Origin: Minwuia thermotolerans
Lineage (GTDB): Bacteria > Pseudomonadota > Alphaproteobacteria > Minwuiales > Minwuiaceae
Assembly: GCA_021604565.1 (NCBI GenBank)
Contig: BQJF01000001.1
Location: 1 to 64,000 of the forward strand
Direction of reading: 5' to 3'
DNA: 64,000 nt
The position numbers were made by a program, and so were the translations under genes. Shown here piece by piece: positions 18,401 to 26,703 of this stretch. The first letter of the stretch is position 1, and each line of letters starts with the position of its first letter. The notes under the pieces are model-generated. The model saw only the letters and a program-made list of their open reading frames with translations, had not been told where the DNA came from and did not search any database.

Positions 18401-19796
18401 GGTGTGCCTCCCCATCCTTGTGCGGCCGTGAAACCGGACCGGCGGCGCGCAGCGGTCCATCGTCGTCGTCGGGCATGGCGGTCAGCGCGGAGCGGTTCAT
18501 CAGCCGCAGGATGTAGAAGACGCCCGCACCGAATACGAAGAAGTAGACGATGATGAACATCAGCAGCGATGTTGCCACTGCCGGGGCCGCGACGGGTGCC
18601 AGTGAATCCGAGGTCCGCAGCAATCCATAAACCGTGAAGGGTTGTCGCCCGACCTCCGTCGTCACCCATCCGGCAAGCACCGCAATGAAGCCGCTGGGCC
18701 CCATCAGCAGGGCAGCGCGATGTAGCCATGGCGCATCATACAGACGCCCGCGCAGGCGCTGGAACAGGCTGAACATCCCCACCCCCAGCATGGCGAAACC
18801 GAGACCAACCATGATCCGGAAACTCCAGAAGACGATCGCCACCGGCGGCTCGTCCGCGTCGGGTACGGAATCAAGGCCATCCAGCGGGGCGTTCCAGTCG
18901 TGCTTCAGGATCAGGCTGGAAAGCTTCGGCACCTCGATGGCGTAGTCGATCCGCTTCTCCGCCGCGTTCGGCCAGCCGAAGAGGATCAGCGGTGCGCCAT
19001 CCGGGTAACTGTCGTAATGCCCCTCCATCGCCATCACCTTCACCGGCTGATGCTCCAGCGTGTTCAGCCCATGCAGGTCTCCGGCAAATATCTGGACCGG
19101 TGTCACCAGTGCCGCCATCCACATGGCCATGGAGAACATGCGGCGGGCTGTCCTGTCGCCGCGATCCCGCAGCAGGTGCAGCGCACCTACTCCGCCAACG
19201 ACAAAGGCCGTGGTCAGATAGGCGGCCAGGACCATGTGCAGCAGGCGATAGGGAAACGACGGATTGAAGACGATCGCCAACCAGTCGACGGGAACGAACT
19301 GCCCCGCATCATTGATGGCGAACCCGGCAGGCGTCTGCATCCAGCTGTTGACGCTGAGAATCCAGGTCGCGGAGATCAGCGTGCCGAAGGCGACCATGGC
19401 GGTGGCGAACATGTGCAGCCGGTCGCCCACCTTCTCCCGACCGAAGAGCATGATGCCGAGGAACCCGGCCTCCAGAAAGAACGCCGACAGCACCTCGTAG
19501 GCCATCAGGGGGCCGATCACGGGACCGGCCAGATCGGAGAAGACCGACCAGTTGGTACCGAACTGGTAGGACATGACGATGCCGGAGACGACCCCCATGC
19601 CGAAGGTGACGGCAAAGATCTTCTTCCAGTAGTCGAACAGCGCCAGATAGGTCGCATCGCGGCTGCGTAGCCAGAGCCCGTTCAGGACCGCGAGGAAACT
19701 CGCCAGCCCGATGGAGAAGGCCGGAAACACGATGTGGAAGGAGACCGTGAACGCAAACTGCGCCCGGGCAAGGGTCTCGGCGGACAGATGTTCCAT
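18390..19796 (-). CDS. cydA: Cytochrome bd-type quinol oxidase subunit I, short Q-loop (cyanide-insensitive type)
   Basis: 468 residues. Haem ligands are in the usual places: the first His in FTVSFHIVFPAFSIG, a second in FPYRLLHMVLAAY, and the conserved GRQPFTVYGLLRT near the C-terminal third. The Q loop is short, which places it with CioA-type oxidases rather than the long-loop E. coli CydA. It oxidises ubiquinol and reduces O2 to water with high affinity, without proton pumping. AGGAG lies 9 bp before the ATG. No cydDC or regulator is adjacent. Confidence 0.95.
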   Translation of the reverse strand: MEHLSAETLARAQFAFTVSFHIVFPAFSIGLASFLAVLNGLWLRSRDATYLALFDYWKKIFAVTFGMGVVSGIVMSYQFGTNWSVFSDLAGPVIGPLMAYEVLSAFFLEAGFLGIMLFGREKVGDRLHMFATAMVAFGTLISATWILSVNSWMQTPAGFAINDAGQFVPVDWLAIVFNPSFPYRLLHMVLAAYLTTAFVVGGVGALHLLRDRGDRTARRMFSMAMWMAALVTPVQIFAGDLHGLNTLEHQPVKVMAMEGHYDSYPDGAPLILFGWPNAAEKRIDYAIEVPKLSSLILKHDWNAPLDGLDSVPDADEPPVAIVFWSFRIMVGLGFAMLGVGMFSLFQRLRGRLYDAPWLHRAALLMGPSGFIAVLAGWVTTEVGRQPFTVYGLLRTSDSLAPVAAPAVATSLLMFIIVYFFVFGAGVFYILRLMNRSALTAMPDDDDGPLRAAGPVSRPHKDGEAHHAV

Positions 19797-19827
19797 TGCT
19801 CAGCACTCCTGCACGGGACAGGGCCAT

Positions 19828-19841
19828 CTGCATTGATGCAG
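19828..19841. promoter_or_regulatory. Perfect inverted repeat CTGCAT-TG-ATGCAG upstream of cydA
   Basis: A 6-bp dyad with a 2-bp spacer about 30 bp before the cydA start. It is placed where an operator or leader hairpin could act. It does not match the TTGAT-N4-ATCAA FNR site, so the regulator is unknown. Confidence 0.35.
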
Positions 19842-19928
19842 GTATGCTGGCTATCAGACCGGGCAACAGCAGGACCATCGGACATGGGCGCACACCAGCA
19901 CGCATCATTGTCGCACTGGTCTGTCCCG

Positions 19929-20399
19929 CTATTCCTCGACGGTGAAGCTGAAGCGGCGTTCGCCCTTGCGGTCCCAGCTATCGTTCACGCGGATCAGGAT
20001 CTCGTGCTCCCCCGCCGGCAGGTCGGCATTGCTGGCCATGATCTCGCCGTCCTTCACCTCGGCACGTTCGAGAATCCGGTCCGTGATGTCGAAGGAGAAG
20101 ATGGAACCGACATAGCGGATCTCCAGGCTAGACATGTCCAGCGAAGCGCCAAGACCGGGGCGCATCCGGACGTGAATGTCCACCGGGGCCCTGAAATGCG
20201 TTGTTGCATTGGGTTGCAGCAGTTCGATGACAGGCGCTTCCGCGACGGCGGCACGCGGCGCGGCTTCCAGCGTCGAGCCAGGCAAGGAGCCGTCACTGAT
20301 CGCCAGAATCTCGCTGCGGCTGATCAGTTCGAAGGCGCTGGCCGAAAAGGGTACGGACAGGGCCATGACGGCTCCTGCGATCGCGGAAATCGGTCTCAT
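19929..20399 (-). CDS. Exported protein, beta-rich, unknown family
   Basis: 156 residues with a signal peptide ending near VPFSASA. The mature part has PVIELLQPNATTHFRAPVD and a later GEHEILIRVNDSWDRKGERR segment, like a single immunoglobulin/Big-type beta-sandwich that ends with a charged strand. It follows the lipoprotein gene at 20433-21350 by 33 bp on the same strand, so the two are probably one operon, divergent from the protease cluster. No cysteines in the mature chain. I do not recognise a named family. Confidence 0.75.
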   Translation of the reverse strand: MRPISAIAGAVMALSVPFSASAFELISRSEILAISDGSLPGSTLEAAPRAAVAEAPVIELLQPNATTHFRAPVDIHVRMRPGLGASLDMSSLEIRYVGSIFSFDITDRILERAEVKDGEIMASNADLPAGEHEILIRVNDSWDRKGERRFSFTVEE

Positions 20400-20432
20400 G
20401 ACGGAATCCTCCTCTGAATGTTGCGACCGGAT

Positions 20433-21350
20433 TCAGCCCCCGGCAGGGGCATGGCGAAAGGACAGTTCGGTCTGCAGCGGCCGACGCAGACGCCGGTCTG
20501 CCACCAGGTCGTCCAGCCGCGCAGAGGTGAAGTGGTTCTTGCCCTTGTCGGCGATGAACATGTCCCGGGGCGCAGGCAGTCCGGTGCGCGCGGCAAGTTG
20601 CACATCGCGGCATGCAGGCAGTCCGGATCGCACGTCCGCCGCAACATCCAGACTGTCACTGTCGGAGGTCGCGGGGTCTGCGCAGGGCATGAAGCTGAAG
20701 ATCACCTGATCGGTGCCCGCCGCCCCAGCGAACTCGAACGGTCCGATATCGTGCACCTGTCCCGCTGCGGCCGGCCAGTCACCAAGCGGCACCAGTCTGC
20801 CGTCCGGTGTCCGGTTCGACAGGCGGTGTATTCCCGGCAGGTTCGCGGTGGTGCGCAGGACGATCCGGTCCTGTCCTGTGAACGTGATCTCGTCCGGGGA
20901 GACCTGACGCAGTCTTGCGCCGCCATCGTCAAGATAGGTTGCCACGACCAGGGTGGCGGAGACAGGCTCCGGTTCAGGCGCAGACACCAGTGTCTCACCA
21001 TCGGTTTCCGCAGGAACACAATCCATGGTCGCATTGATCGCGGCGGGTGAAGCGGAACCAGAATCACTCGTGACCTTGTCTACACCGGCGGCGGCAACCT
21101 CCGCGCCTGTATCGAGGGTTCCGACCAGCAGATCGAAGATCTTCTCCGCCGCGAACCCGAGTATCGGTGCAGCCAGCGAGGAGAGAAAGCGTGACTCGAT
21201 CTCATCCGGCTGCACAACCGCAGCGCGCGGGCAGGGTGTGACGCCGGCCGCGGAAGCGGTATGCACCGGCCCCTGCTCGGTTTCATCCCCCTGGCAAGCG
21301 CCCAGACCGATCATGGCCAGCGCGAGCATGGAAACACACAATGGCTTCAT
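20433..21350 (-). CDS. Putative lipoprotein with a DUF4384-like domain
   Basis: 305 residues from the ATG at 21350. The signal peptide ends in a lipobox (LGACQGDE), so it is likely lipidated and anchored in the envelope. Residues about 60-85 are a hydrophobic amphipathic stretch, then an acidic Ser/Glu/Pro linker. The region VSPDEITFTGQDRIVLRT, followed by NRTPDGRLVPLGDWP, has the layout of DUF4384 domains, which are also found C-terminally in the two caspase-fold proteins across the divergent promoter. That shared domain suggests functional linkage. The remote similarity is my reading and needs a profile search. Confidence 0.65.
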   Translation of the reverse strand: MKPLCVSMLALAMIGLGACQGDETEQGPVHTASAAGVTPCPRAAVVQPDEIESRFLSSLAAPILGFAAEKIFDLLVGTLDTGAEVAAAGVDKVTSDSGSASPAAINATMDCVPAETDGETLVSAPEPEPVSATLVVATYLDDGGARLRQVSPDEITFTGQDRIVLRTTANLPGIHRLSNRTPDGRLVPLGDWPAAAGQVHDIGPFEFAGAAGTDQVIFSFMPCADPATSDSDSLDVAADVRSGLPACRDVQLAARTGLPAPRDMFIADKGKNHFTSARLDDLVADRRLRRPLQTELSFRHAPAGG

Positions 21351-21396
21351 CGCATTTGGTCCCTGTCCCCCTGTACGACACGTCATTGTTGCTGTC

Positions 21397-21406
21397 GTCA
21401 CGTGAC
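21397..21406. promoter_or_regulatory. GTCACGTGAC palindrome in the divergent promoter region
   Basis: A perfect 10-bp palindrome midway between the lipoprotein gene (start 21350, minus) and the OmpA-like gene (start 21528, plus). Its position suits a shared operator, but no known regulator site was matched. Confidence 0.3.
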
Positions 21407-21527
21407 AACGCAACGCCAAAGGGGCACAATTCAGCAATTGATCGGTCGGGGTCGGAGAACGCATACTCCCCTGATGGTTGTGCGTTGATCGGGATCGCGA
21501 CCGGTCCGTCAATTGGGAACTGCGGGT

Positions 21528-22496
21528 ATGAATGCCAGTCGCAATAGCTTCGGAGCCTGTCTGTCCGCGCTCGTCGCGGTGCCGGTTCTGTTCCTGACCG
21601 CAACCTCGGCGGCGCAGGCCGGCGATTGTCCCGACGCCGATACCGCCGCACAGGCATTCGCGCGGGGCGATCTGCAATCCCTGAGACAGATGTCCAGAAC
21701 AGCGACCATTGCACCATGCCCCCCGGGGTTCCGGAACTGGATACGGGTGGCGCTGGCGCGGGTCGCGACCGCGGGCATTGTCAGCAGCCCGCCTGCCGAT
21801 ATTCACATGGCCGCGACACCGCCCGAACTGGCCGCGCTGCAACTCGACGTGCCACCGCCCCTGGTGCTGGAGGCACTGGGCGACGGCTACCGTGCGGCAG
21901 GCCACTATGCGGCTGCGGCCATGGCCTATCAGCGCGCGATGACGTTGCTCGCTGACACCGGCCAGAGCTGGCAGGACTTCGACCCCGGTCCCGGCTTCGT
22001 GCGCATGATCCATCAGAAGATGGAGGAAGCGCGCCTGCTCTCTCCCACCCATGTGCCTGTCGACCTCGACCCTGCCACGCAGCGGAAGGGCGGCTATGCG
22101 CTTGGCTCCGTCCGTGGGTTCAACCCGACGGTCCGGCGGGAGCCGATCGCGTTCGAGACCGACTCGACGGAATTGACGGACGACGGGGAGAAGACCGTAT
22201 CGCAACTGGTCGAGCGGCTGCTGAACGAGAATCCGGATATCGTCACCGTTGTCGGACACGCGGACGAGCGCGGCGATGACAGCTACAACGAGGCACTTTC
22301 GGAACGCAGGGCTGCGGCAATCGCCGAGAAGATCCGGCACGCCGGATTTCCCGGCCATGTCACGGCCATTGGACGTGGAGAGAGCCAGCCCTTTCCGATC
22401 GACGGCCGGAATGTGCTGCCGCTGGAGGATCAGTGGCGGCTTGATCGACGGGTGGAGATCTGCGTCGGCATGGCCACGGCCACATGCGGCGGCTGA
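21528..22496 (+). CDS. OmpA family protein with peptidoglycan-binding domain
   Basis: 322 residues from the ATG at 21528; a TTG five codons upstream is the alternative. The signal peptide ends near TSAAQA. A helical middle (about 50-180) with YRAAGHYAAAAMAYQRAM looks TPR-like. The C-terminal OmpA-like domain has IAFETDSTELTDDGEKTV, then VVGHADERGDDSYNEALSER and AIGRGESQPFP, with the Asp and Arg that bind diaminopimelate. It would tether the downstream protease proteins, or itself, to the cell wall. Its end overlaps the pseudocaspase start by 13 bp. Confidence 0.88.
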   Translation: MNASRNSFGACLSALVAVPVLFLTATSAAQAGDCPDADTAAQAFARGDLQSLRQMSRTATIAPCPPGFRNWIRVALARVATAGIVSSPPADIHMAATPPELAALQLDVPPPLVLEALGDGYRAAGHYAAAAMAYQRAMTLLADTGQSWQDFDPGPGFVRMIHQKMEEARLLSPTHVPVDLDPATQRKGGYALGSVRGFNPTVRREPIAFETDSTELTDDGEKTVSQLVERLLNENPDIVTVVGHADERGDDSYNEALSERRAAAIAEKIRHAGFPGHVTAIGRGESQPFPIDGRNVLPLEDQWRLDRRVEICVGMATATCGG

Positions 22497-23977
22497 TACT
22501 CGTACCCCTCACCCTGCTGGGCTTGCTGATTTCCGCTCCGGGTCAGGCGGAACTGCGCGCGCTTTTGGTGGCGGTCGAACTGGACGCACCGGGTGCGGAA
22601 CGTGACGCGGCAGAACTCGCCGACGCCCTGAGGCATGTTCACGGCAGCGACATCACTGTCCTGACCGGCCCGGACGCGCGGCCCGAGACCGTGCGCCGGG
22701 AACTTGCAATGCTGCAGTCCCGTGCAGCGGCGGGCGATCTGATCTTCTTTTCCTTTGCAGGCGCGGGCGGCCAGCAGCCGGAACGGGAACTTGGCAGCGA
22801 GACCGACCAGTTGGACGAGGTCTTGCGGCTGAGCGACGGCGACCTCGCGAATGGCATTCGCGACGGCGAACTGGCGCTGTGGGCCACCGACATCGCGGCA
22901 AGGGGCGCACTGGCGATGCTGTTGCTGGATACGGGCCACGTCGATGCGCCACGTCGACCGGTCAGCCGTGCCGGTGGCGCACCGCATTCAAGGGGCCTTC
23001 CGGTACAGTCGGTGCGGCGATGGCCCGAATCGCCAGCCGGATTCGCGGCACTGGCGGGAATCTATCGTGCATCGTCGCTGGCGGGTCTGGAACAGATGCC
23101 CCCCCGCACCATGATCCTGCAGGCGACGGCGAAGCCGGATCACGCCGCACCGACATTCGCGCTGGCGGGCGACGTCCACAATGCGACCCCGACAACGCGC
23201 GGGGCGCTCAGTCATGCCTTCGCGCAGGCAATCCGGGGCGCGGCGGATCGCGATGGTGATGCGCGCATCACCGCCGATGAACTGGACCGGCACATCCGCG
23301 CGACGATGCGCCAGGTCACGGATGGAGCGGCCCTGCCAGGTATCCACTATCGTTTCGCACCACGATCAACCCTCTTCTTCGGCAGGGGCAGTGCAGGTGG
23401 CGACCGTATCGCCCGCCCGATCCCGTTGAACCGGACCGTCACGGTCGAGCCGAAGCGGCGGCATGCCTTCTCGGCAAGAGGTGATCTGGTTGCCGAGCAG
23501 GCCACGCCCGAAATGGTGGGCCAGATCACGGAGAGCCGCCTGGCACTCGACCGCCTGCATCTGCTGGCCCGACGCAGTCCGCTGGACGCCGAAACCATGC
23601 CTGATCGCGGTCTCTGGGCCTTTGGACAGCGCTTCTCGATCCGGATCGGCGATCCGGAACTGCCGCACCATCTGATCGCCAACATCACCGGCCATGGAAC
23701 CGTGCAGATGCTTTATCCGGAAGTGAGCGGTCAGTCCGACCGGCTGGGAGGTTTGCTGAACGACCTGGCAATCCTGGGACCGTTCGGAACCGACAGCGTG
23801 GTGATCATCGCGACAGCGGAACCGGCACAGGACCTCTATCAGACCTTCAGGGACTGGGACGGGCGACCCTTTGCCCCTGACATGGCGGCGGCTGTCAGCG
23901 GAATGCTGGACCGACGCGACTACCGGGTGGCAGTCCTGCCAATCGTCTCGGCCGCCGGCGGGGGAGCAAGCCAATGA
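22484..23977 (+). CDS. Exported caspase-fold protein lacking catalytic His and Cys (pseudocaspase), with DUF4384-like C-terminus
   Basis: 497 residues with a signal peptide ending near SAPGQA. Residues 24-290 follow the caspase (C14) plan, but at the His motif (normally [FY]xxGHG) it reads FSFAGAGG with Ala94, and at the Cys motif (normally DxCxSG) it reads LLLDTGHVD with Gly151. A 12-residue EF-hand-like loop runs from Asp255 to Glu266 (DRDGDARITADE). The C-terminal part (about 315-497) has DUF4384-like strands (FSIRIGDPELPHHLIANITG). It overlaps ompA-like by 13 bp and its TGA overlaps the next ATG, so the three are co-translated. It is most simply a non-catalytic partner or decoy for the active caspase next door. 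Confidence 0.8.
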   Translation: MRRLILVPLTLLGLLISAPGQAELRALLVAVELDAPGAERDAAELADALRHVHGSDITVLTGPDARPETVRRELAMLQSRAAAGDLIFFSFAGAGGQQPERELGSETDQLDEVLRLSDGDLANGIRDGELALWATDIAARGALAMLLLDTGHVDAPRRPVSRAGGAPHSRGLPVQSVRRWPESPAGFAALAGIYRASSLAGLEQMPPRTMILQATAKPDHAAPTFALAGDVHNATPTTRGALSHAFAQAIRGAADRDGDARITADELDRHIRATMRQVTDGAALPGIHYRFAPRSTLFFGRGSAGGDRIARPIPLNRTVTVEPKRRHAFSARGDLVAEQATPEMVGQITESRLALDRLHLLARRSPLDAETMPDRGLWAFGQRFSIRIGDPELPHHLIANITGHGTVQMLYPEVSGQSDRLGGLLNDLAILGPFGTDSVVIIATAEPAQDLYQTFRDWDGRPFAPDMAAAVSGMLDRRDYRVAVLPIVSAAGGGASQ

Positions 23978-26703
23978 ACAGACCGGAAACCGCTCTGCCG
24001 TCGCGATGGGCCCTGGGCGCTGGCCTGCTCGTCAGTTGTCTTGCCATGCTGGCTGCGCCGCCCATCAGCGCCGAGGAACCGCCCGAACCGGTCGCACGCA
24101 TCATCGGCGGGCACGAGGTCCAGTCGGGCGCACGGCCCTGGCAGGTGCTGCTGAACATCAACCGTTCCGGCCTTCGCTATACCTGCGGCGCCACCATCAT
24201 CTCCGCCGACTGGGTCCTGACCGCGGCCCATTGCACCCATGCCGTGGCCGACAGGCCGAACAGTATCCGTGTCCTCGCCGGTACGACGCAACTGGAGCAG
24301 GGCCAGGGCGTCATCGTCGGCGTCAGAGAGATACACGTTCATCCGGACTACGACGGATCCGCCATCAATCACCCGCATGACGTATCCCTGCTGCGGCTGG
24401 CCGAACCACTGCCCTTCGTGCCGGTGCGGCTGATGGCACCTGCCGACGAACAGATGCTGGGCGCGCAGGGCACACCGGGTCTCGTGATCGGGTTCGGGGC
24501 CGTCGAGGAAGGCGGCAGCGCGTCGGGGAAGCTGCTGGAAACCAGCGTGCCGCTGCAGGGCTATGACAAGTGCAAACAGGTCTATGGCAGCTATCTCGGT
24601 CCCGGCATGATCTGCGCCGGACTGGACGAAGGCGGACGCGACACTTGCCAGGGCGACAGCGGCGGGCCGTTGCTGGTGCGCGACGGGAACGGTGATTTCG
24701 TGCAGTTGGGTATCGTAAGCTGGGGGGCGGGTTGCGCCGTTGCCGGACGCTACGGCGTCTATACCCGGATCACCAGCTATCTCGACTGGATCGCGGAACG
24801 GACGCGCCTCGGCATCGCCACACTCACCGGTTTCGAGAATGATCCCCAGGTGGTGGCCGCGGCGGCACCGCCCGTGCTCGAGTCGGCGCTGGTATCTTCC
24901 GATTCGGTCGTCGTGGTGCCTCAGACCGCTGCAGTGGCTCCGGGCAGCGCCGACAACACGGGCACCAGTCCGGCCACGGGAACGACCGGCAGCGCGACGA
25001 ACATCGGAACCATCCTGGCGCCCGTTTCCCCGCAACTGCCGCCACCCAACCTCGCAACCCTCGATGTCCCGCAGCGTCCGGCGGGCAACCGCGCCCTGCT
25101 GATCGGCATCGACGACTACTGGGATGATGACTTCGACCTGACCGGCAGCGTTGCCGATGTGGAGCGCATACGCGACTTGCTGCTGGCGGACGGCAGCTTC
25201 ACGGAGGATCAGATCATGGTCCTGACCGATTCCGAAGCGACACGGGCGAACATTCATCTGGCTTTCGAGCAATGGCTGACGGCTCAGACCCGGCCCGATG
25301 ACCTGGCGCTGCTCTATTTCGCCGGGCACGGCTTTCACCAGCAGGACCTGAATGGCGACGAGGCCGATGCGATCGATGAAGCCATCGTGCCCTACGATGC
25401 CAACCGCTTCCGTGCGCGCGACCTGATCCGCCCTGCCGTCATGCGTGTCATCGTCGATGACGACATCGGCATCCTGCTGCGCGCGATCGCGGACAGGCGG
25501 GTGACGGCGATCTTCGATTCATGCTTCTCCGGCTCCGTCACCCGGAATCTCGCCGCGAACGTGCCTGATACGGCTAGTGCGCGCTCCCTGGATTTCCGGC
25601 TCGGCGGCACGTTCAAGCCCCTGCCGCGCAGTTCCATGAATGCCCGGACCAATGCCAACGACCTGATCGATCTGCGCAACGACAAGCTTGTCGTCTGGAC
25701 TGCGGTTTCGGAGCGGGAACTCGCCCTGGTCGACCGCAGCGCCACGCCGCCAGGCGGTGTCTTCACCTCCGCATTTGTCGATGGACTGCAGAACAGGGCG
25801 GCTGACGCGGACGGGGATGGAATTGTCTCACACGCCGAACTGCTGGATCATCTCAGGCAGCGCGCAGGCAGCTATTGCGCGCAGAACCCCGGATCATGCG
25901 GCATCGGACTGACACCCACGCTGGAGGCGGCATCGGAGACATATCTCACCGACGTGATTTCCAGACGGCCGGTCCAGCGTGCCGTCCTGGAATCGGCCAC
26001 GGGAACACCATCGGCGCCGCTCGGCCAGACGGAACCGGCACCTGTGGCACTGGGCACGGCAGGCACATCTGCACCGCAACAGGTCGCGGCAGTTGCCGCG
26101 CCCCCGCCCCCATCCAGGCCCGAGCCGTCCGCCGCCCCCATCGCGACACCACCTGCGCCGGAACCGGTCCCGCCTGTTCGCCCGCCACGTGTCGAGGGCG
26201 CGCCGGAGGAGACGATTGTCGATGGCCCGAAGACGCCGCGAAAGAGTGTCGTCCATCTGGCTGTGACACCATCCAGCACCGTAAAGGTCGGCGACCGGAT
26301 CAGCCTCTCCGTGACCGCACGGCGGGAGGGACGCCTGTTTGTCATCGACGTCCGCTCCGATGGCGAGATGGTGCAGATCTTCCCGAACAACCTGGCGGTT
26401 GCCGCCGGTCAGACATCACGCATAGGTGCAGGCGAGACGAAGACGTTCCCGAAACTCGCCGATGGCTATGACTTCGTGGCTGGTCCGCCGCTGGGGCAGG
26501 GTCGGCTGGTCGCCATCCTCGCCGACCCGGAATCGGAAGTGGCGAAGGTGCTGGACCGCCATCGCGATCTGGAGACCATCAAGGACCTGCGCACCTATCT
26601 GTCCGACGTCGCCGCCGGTCTGCGCCAGCCGCAAAGGGATGGCTTTGCCATGCGTCTGCCAGACTGGACGATGCATGCGGTTGAATACGAGATTGTCCAA
26701 TGA
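23974..26703 (+). CDS. Exported trypsin-caspase-DUF4384 fusion protease
   Basis: 909 residues. Signal peptide about 1-33. Trypsin domain 43-275: activation site Arg42-IIGG, catalytic His86 (TAAHC), Asp136 (HPHDVSLL), Ser229 (GDSGGPL), and Asp223 at the S1-pocket position, so cleavage after Arg/Lys is expected. Ala/Thr/Pro-rich linker 290-365. Caspase domain 370-655: His452 (FAGHG) and Cys517 (FDSCFSG), with a metacaspase-like acidic stretch LNGDEADAIDEAIVPYD after the His. An EF-hand-like loop 611-622 (DADGDGIVSHAE) and a Pro-rich linker 676-750 lead into a DUF4384 domain 757-860. ATGA-type overlaps join it to both neighbours. Two active protease domains in one exported chain beside a serpin is very unusual. 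Confidence 0.92.
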   Translation: MNRPETALPSRWALGAGLLVSCLAMLAAPPISAEEPPEPVARIIGGHEVQSGARPWQVLLNINRSGLRYTCGATIISADWVLTAAHCTHAVADRPNSIRVLAGTTQLEQGQGVIVGVREIHVHPDYDGSAINHPHDVSLLRLAEPLPFVPVRLMAPADEQMLGAQGTPGLVIGFGAVEEGGSASGKLLETSVPLQGYDKCKQVYGSYLGPGMICAGLDEGGRDTCQGDSGGPLLVRDGNGDFVQLGIVSWGAGCAVAGRYGVYTRITSYLDWIAERTRLGIATLTGFENDPQVVAAAAPPVLESALVSSDSVVVVPQTAAVAPGSADNTGTSPATGTTGSATNIGTILAPVSPQLPPPNLATLDVPQRPAGNRALLIGIDDYWDDDFDLTGSVADVERIRDLLLADGSFTEDQIMVLTDSEATRANIHLAFEQWLTAQTRPDDLALLYFAGHGFHQQDLNGDEADAIDEAIVPYDANRFRARDLIRPAVMRVIVDDDIGILLRAIADRRVTAIFDSCFSGSVTRNLAANVPDTASARSLDFRLGGTFKPLPRSSMNARTNANDLIDLRNDKLVVWTAVSERELALVDRSATPPGGVFTSAFVDGLQNRAADADGDGIVSHAELLDHLRQRAGSYCAQNPGSCGIGLTPTLEAASETYLTDVISRRPVQRAVLESATGTPSAPLGQTEPAPVALGTAGTSAPQQVAAVAAPPPPSRPEPSAAPIATPPAPEPVPPVRPPRVEGAPEETIVDGPKTPRKSVVHLAVTPSSTVKVGDRISLSVTARREGRLFVIDVRSDGEMVQIFPNNLAVAAGQTSRIGAGETKTFPKLADGYDFVAGPPLGQGRLVAILADPESEVAKVLDRHRDLETIKDLRTYLSDVAAGLRQPQRDGFAMRLPDWTMHAVEYEIVQ

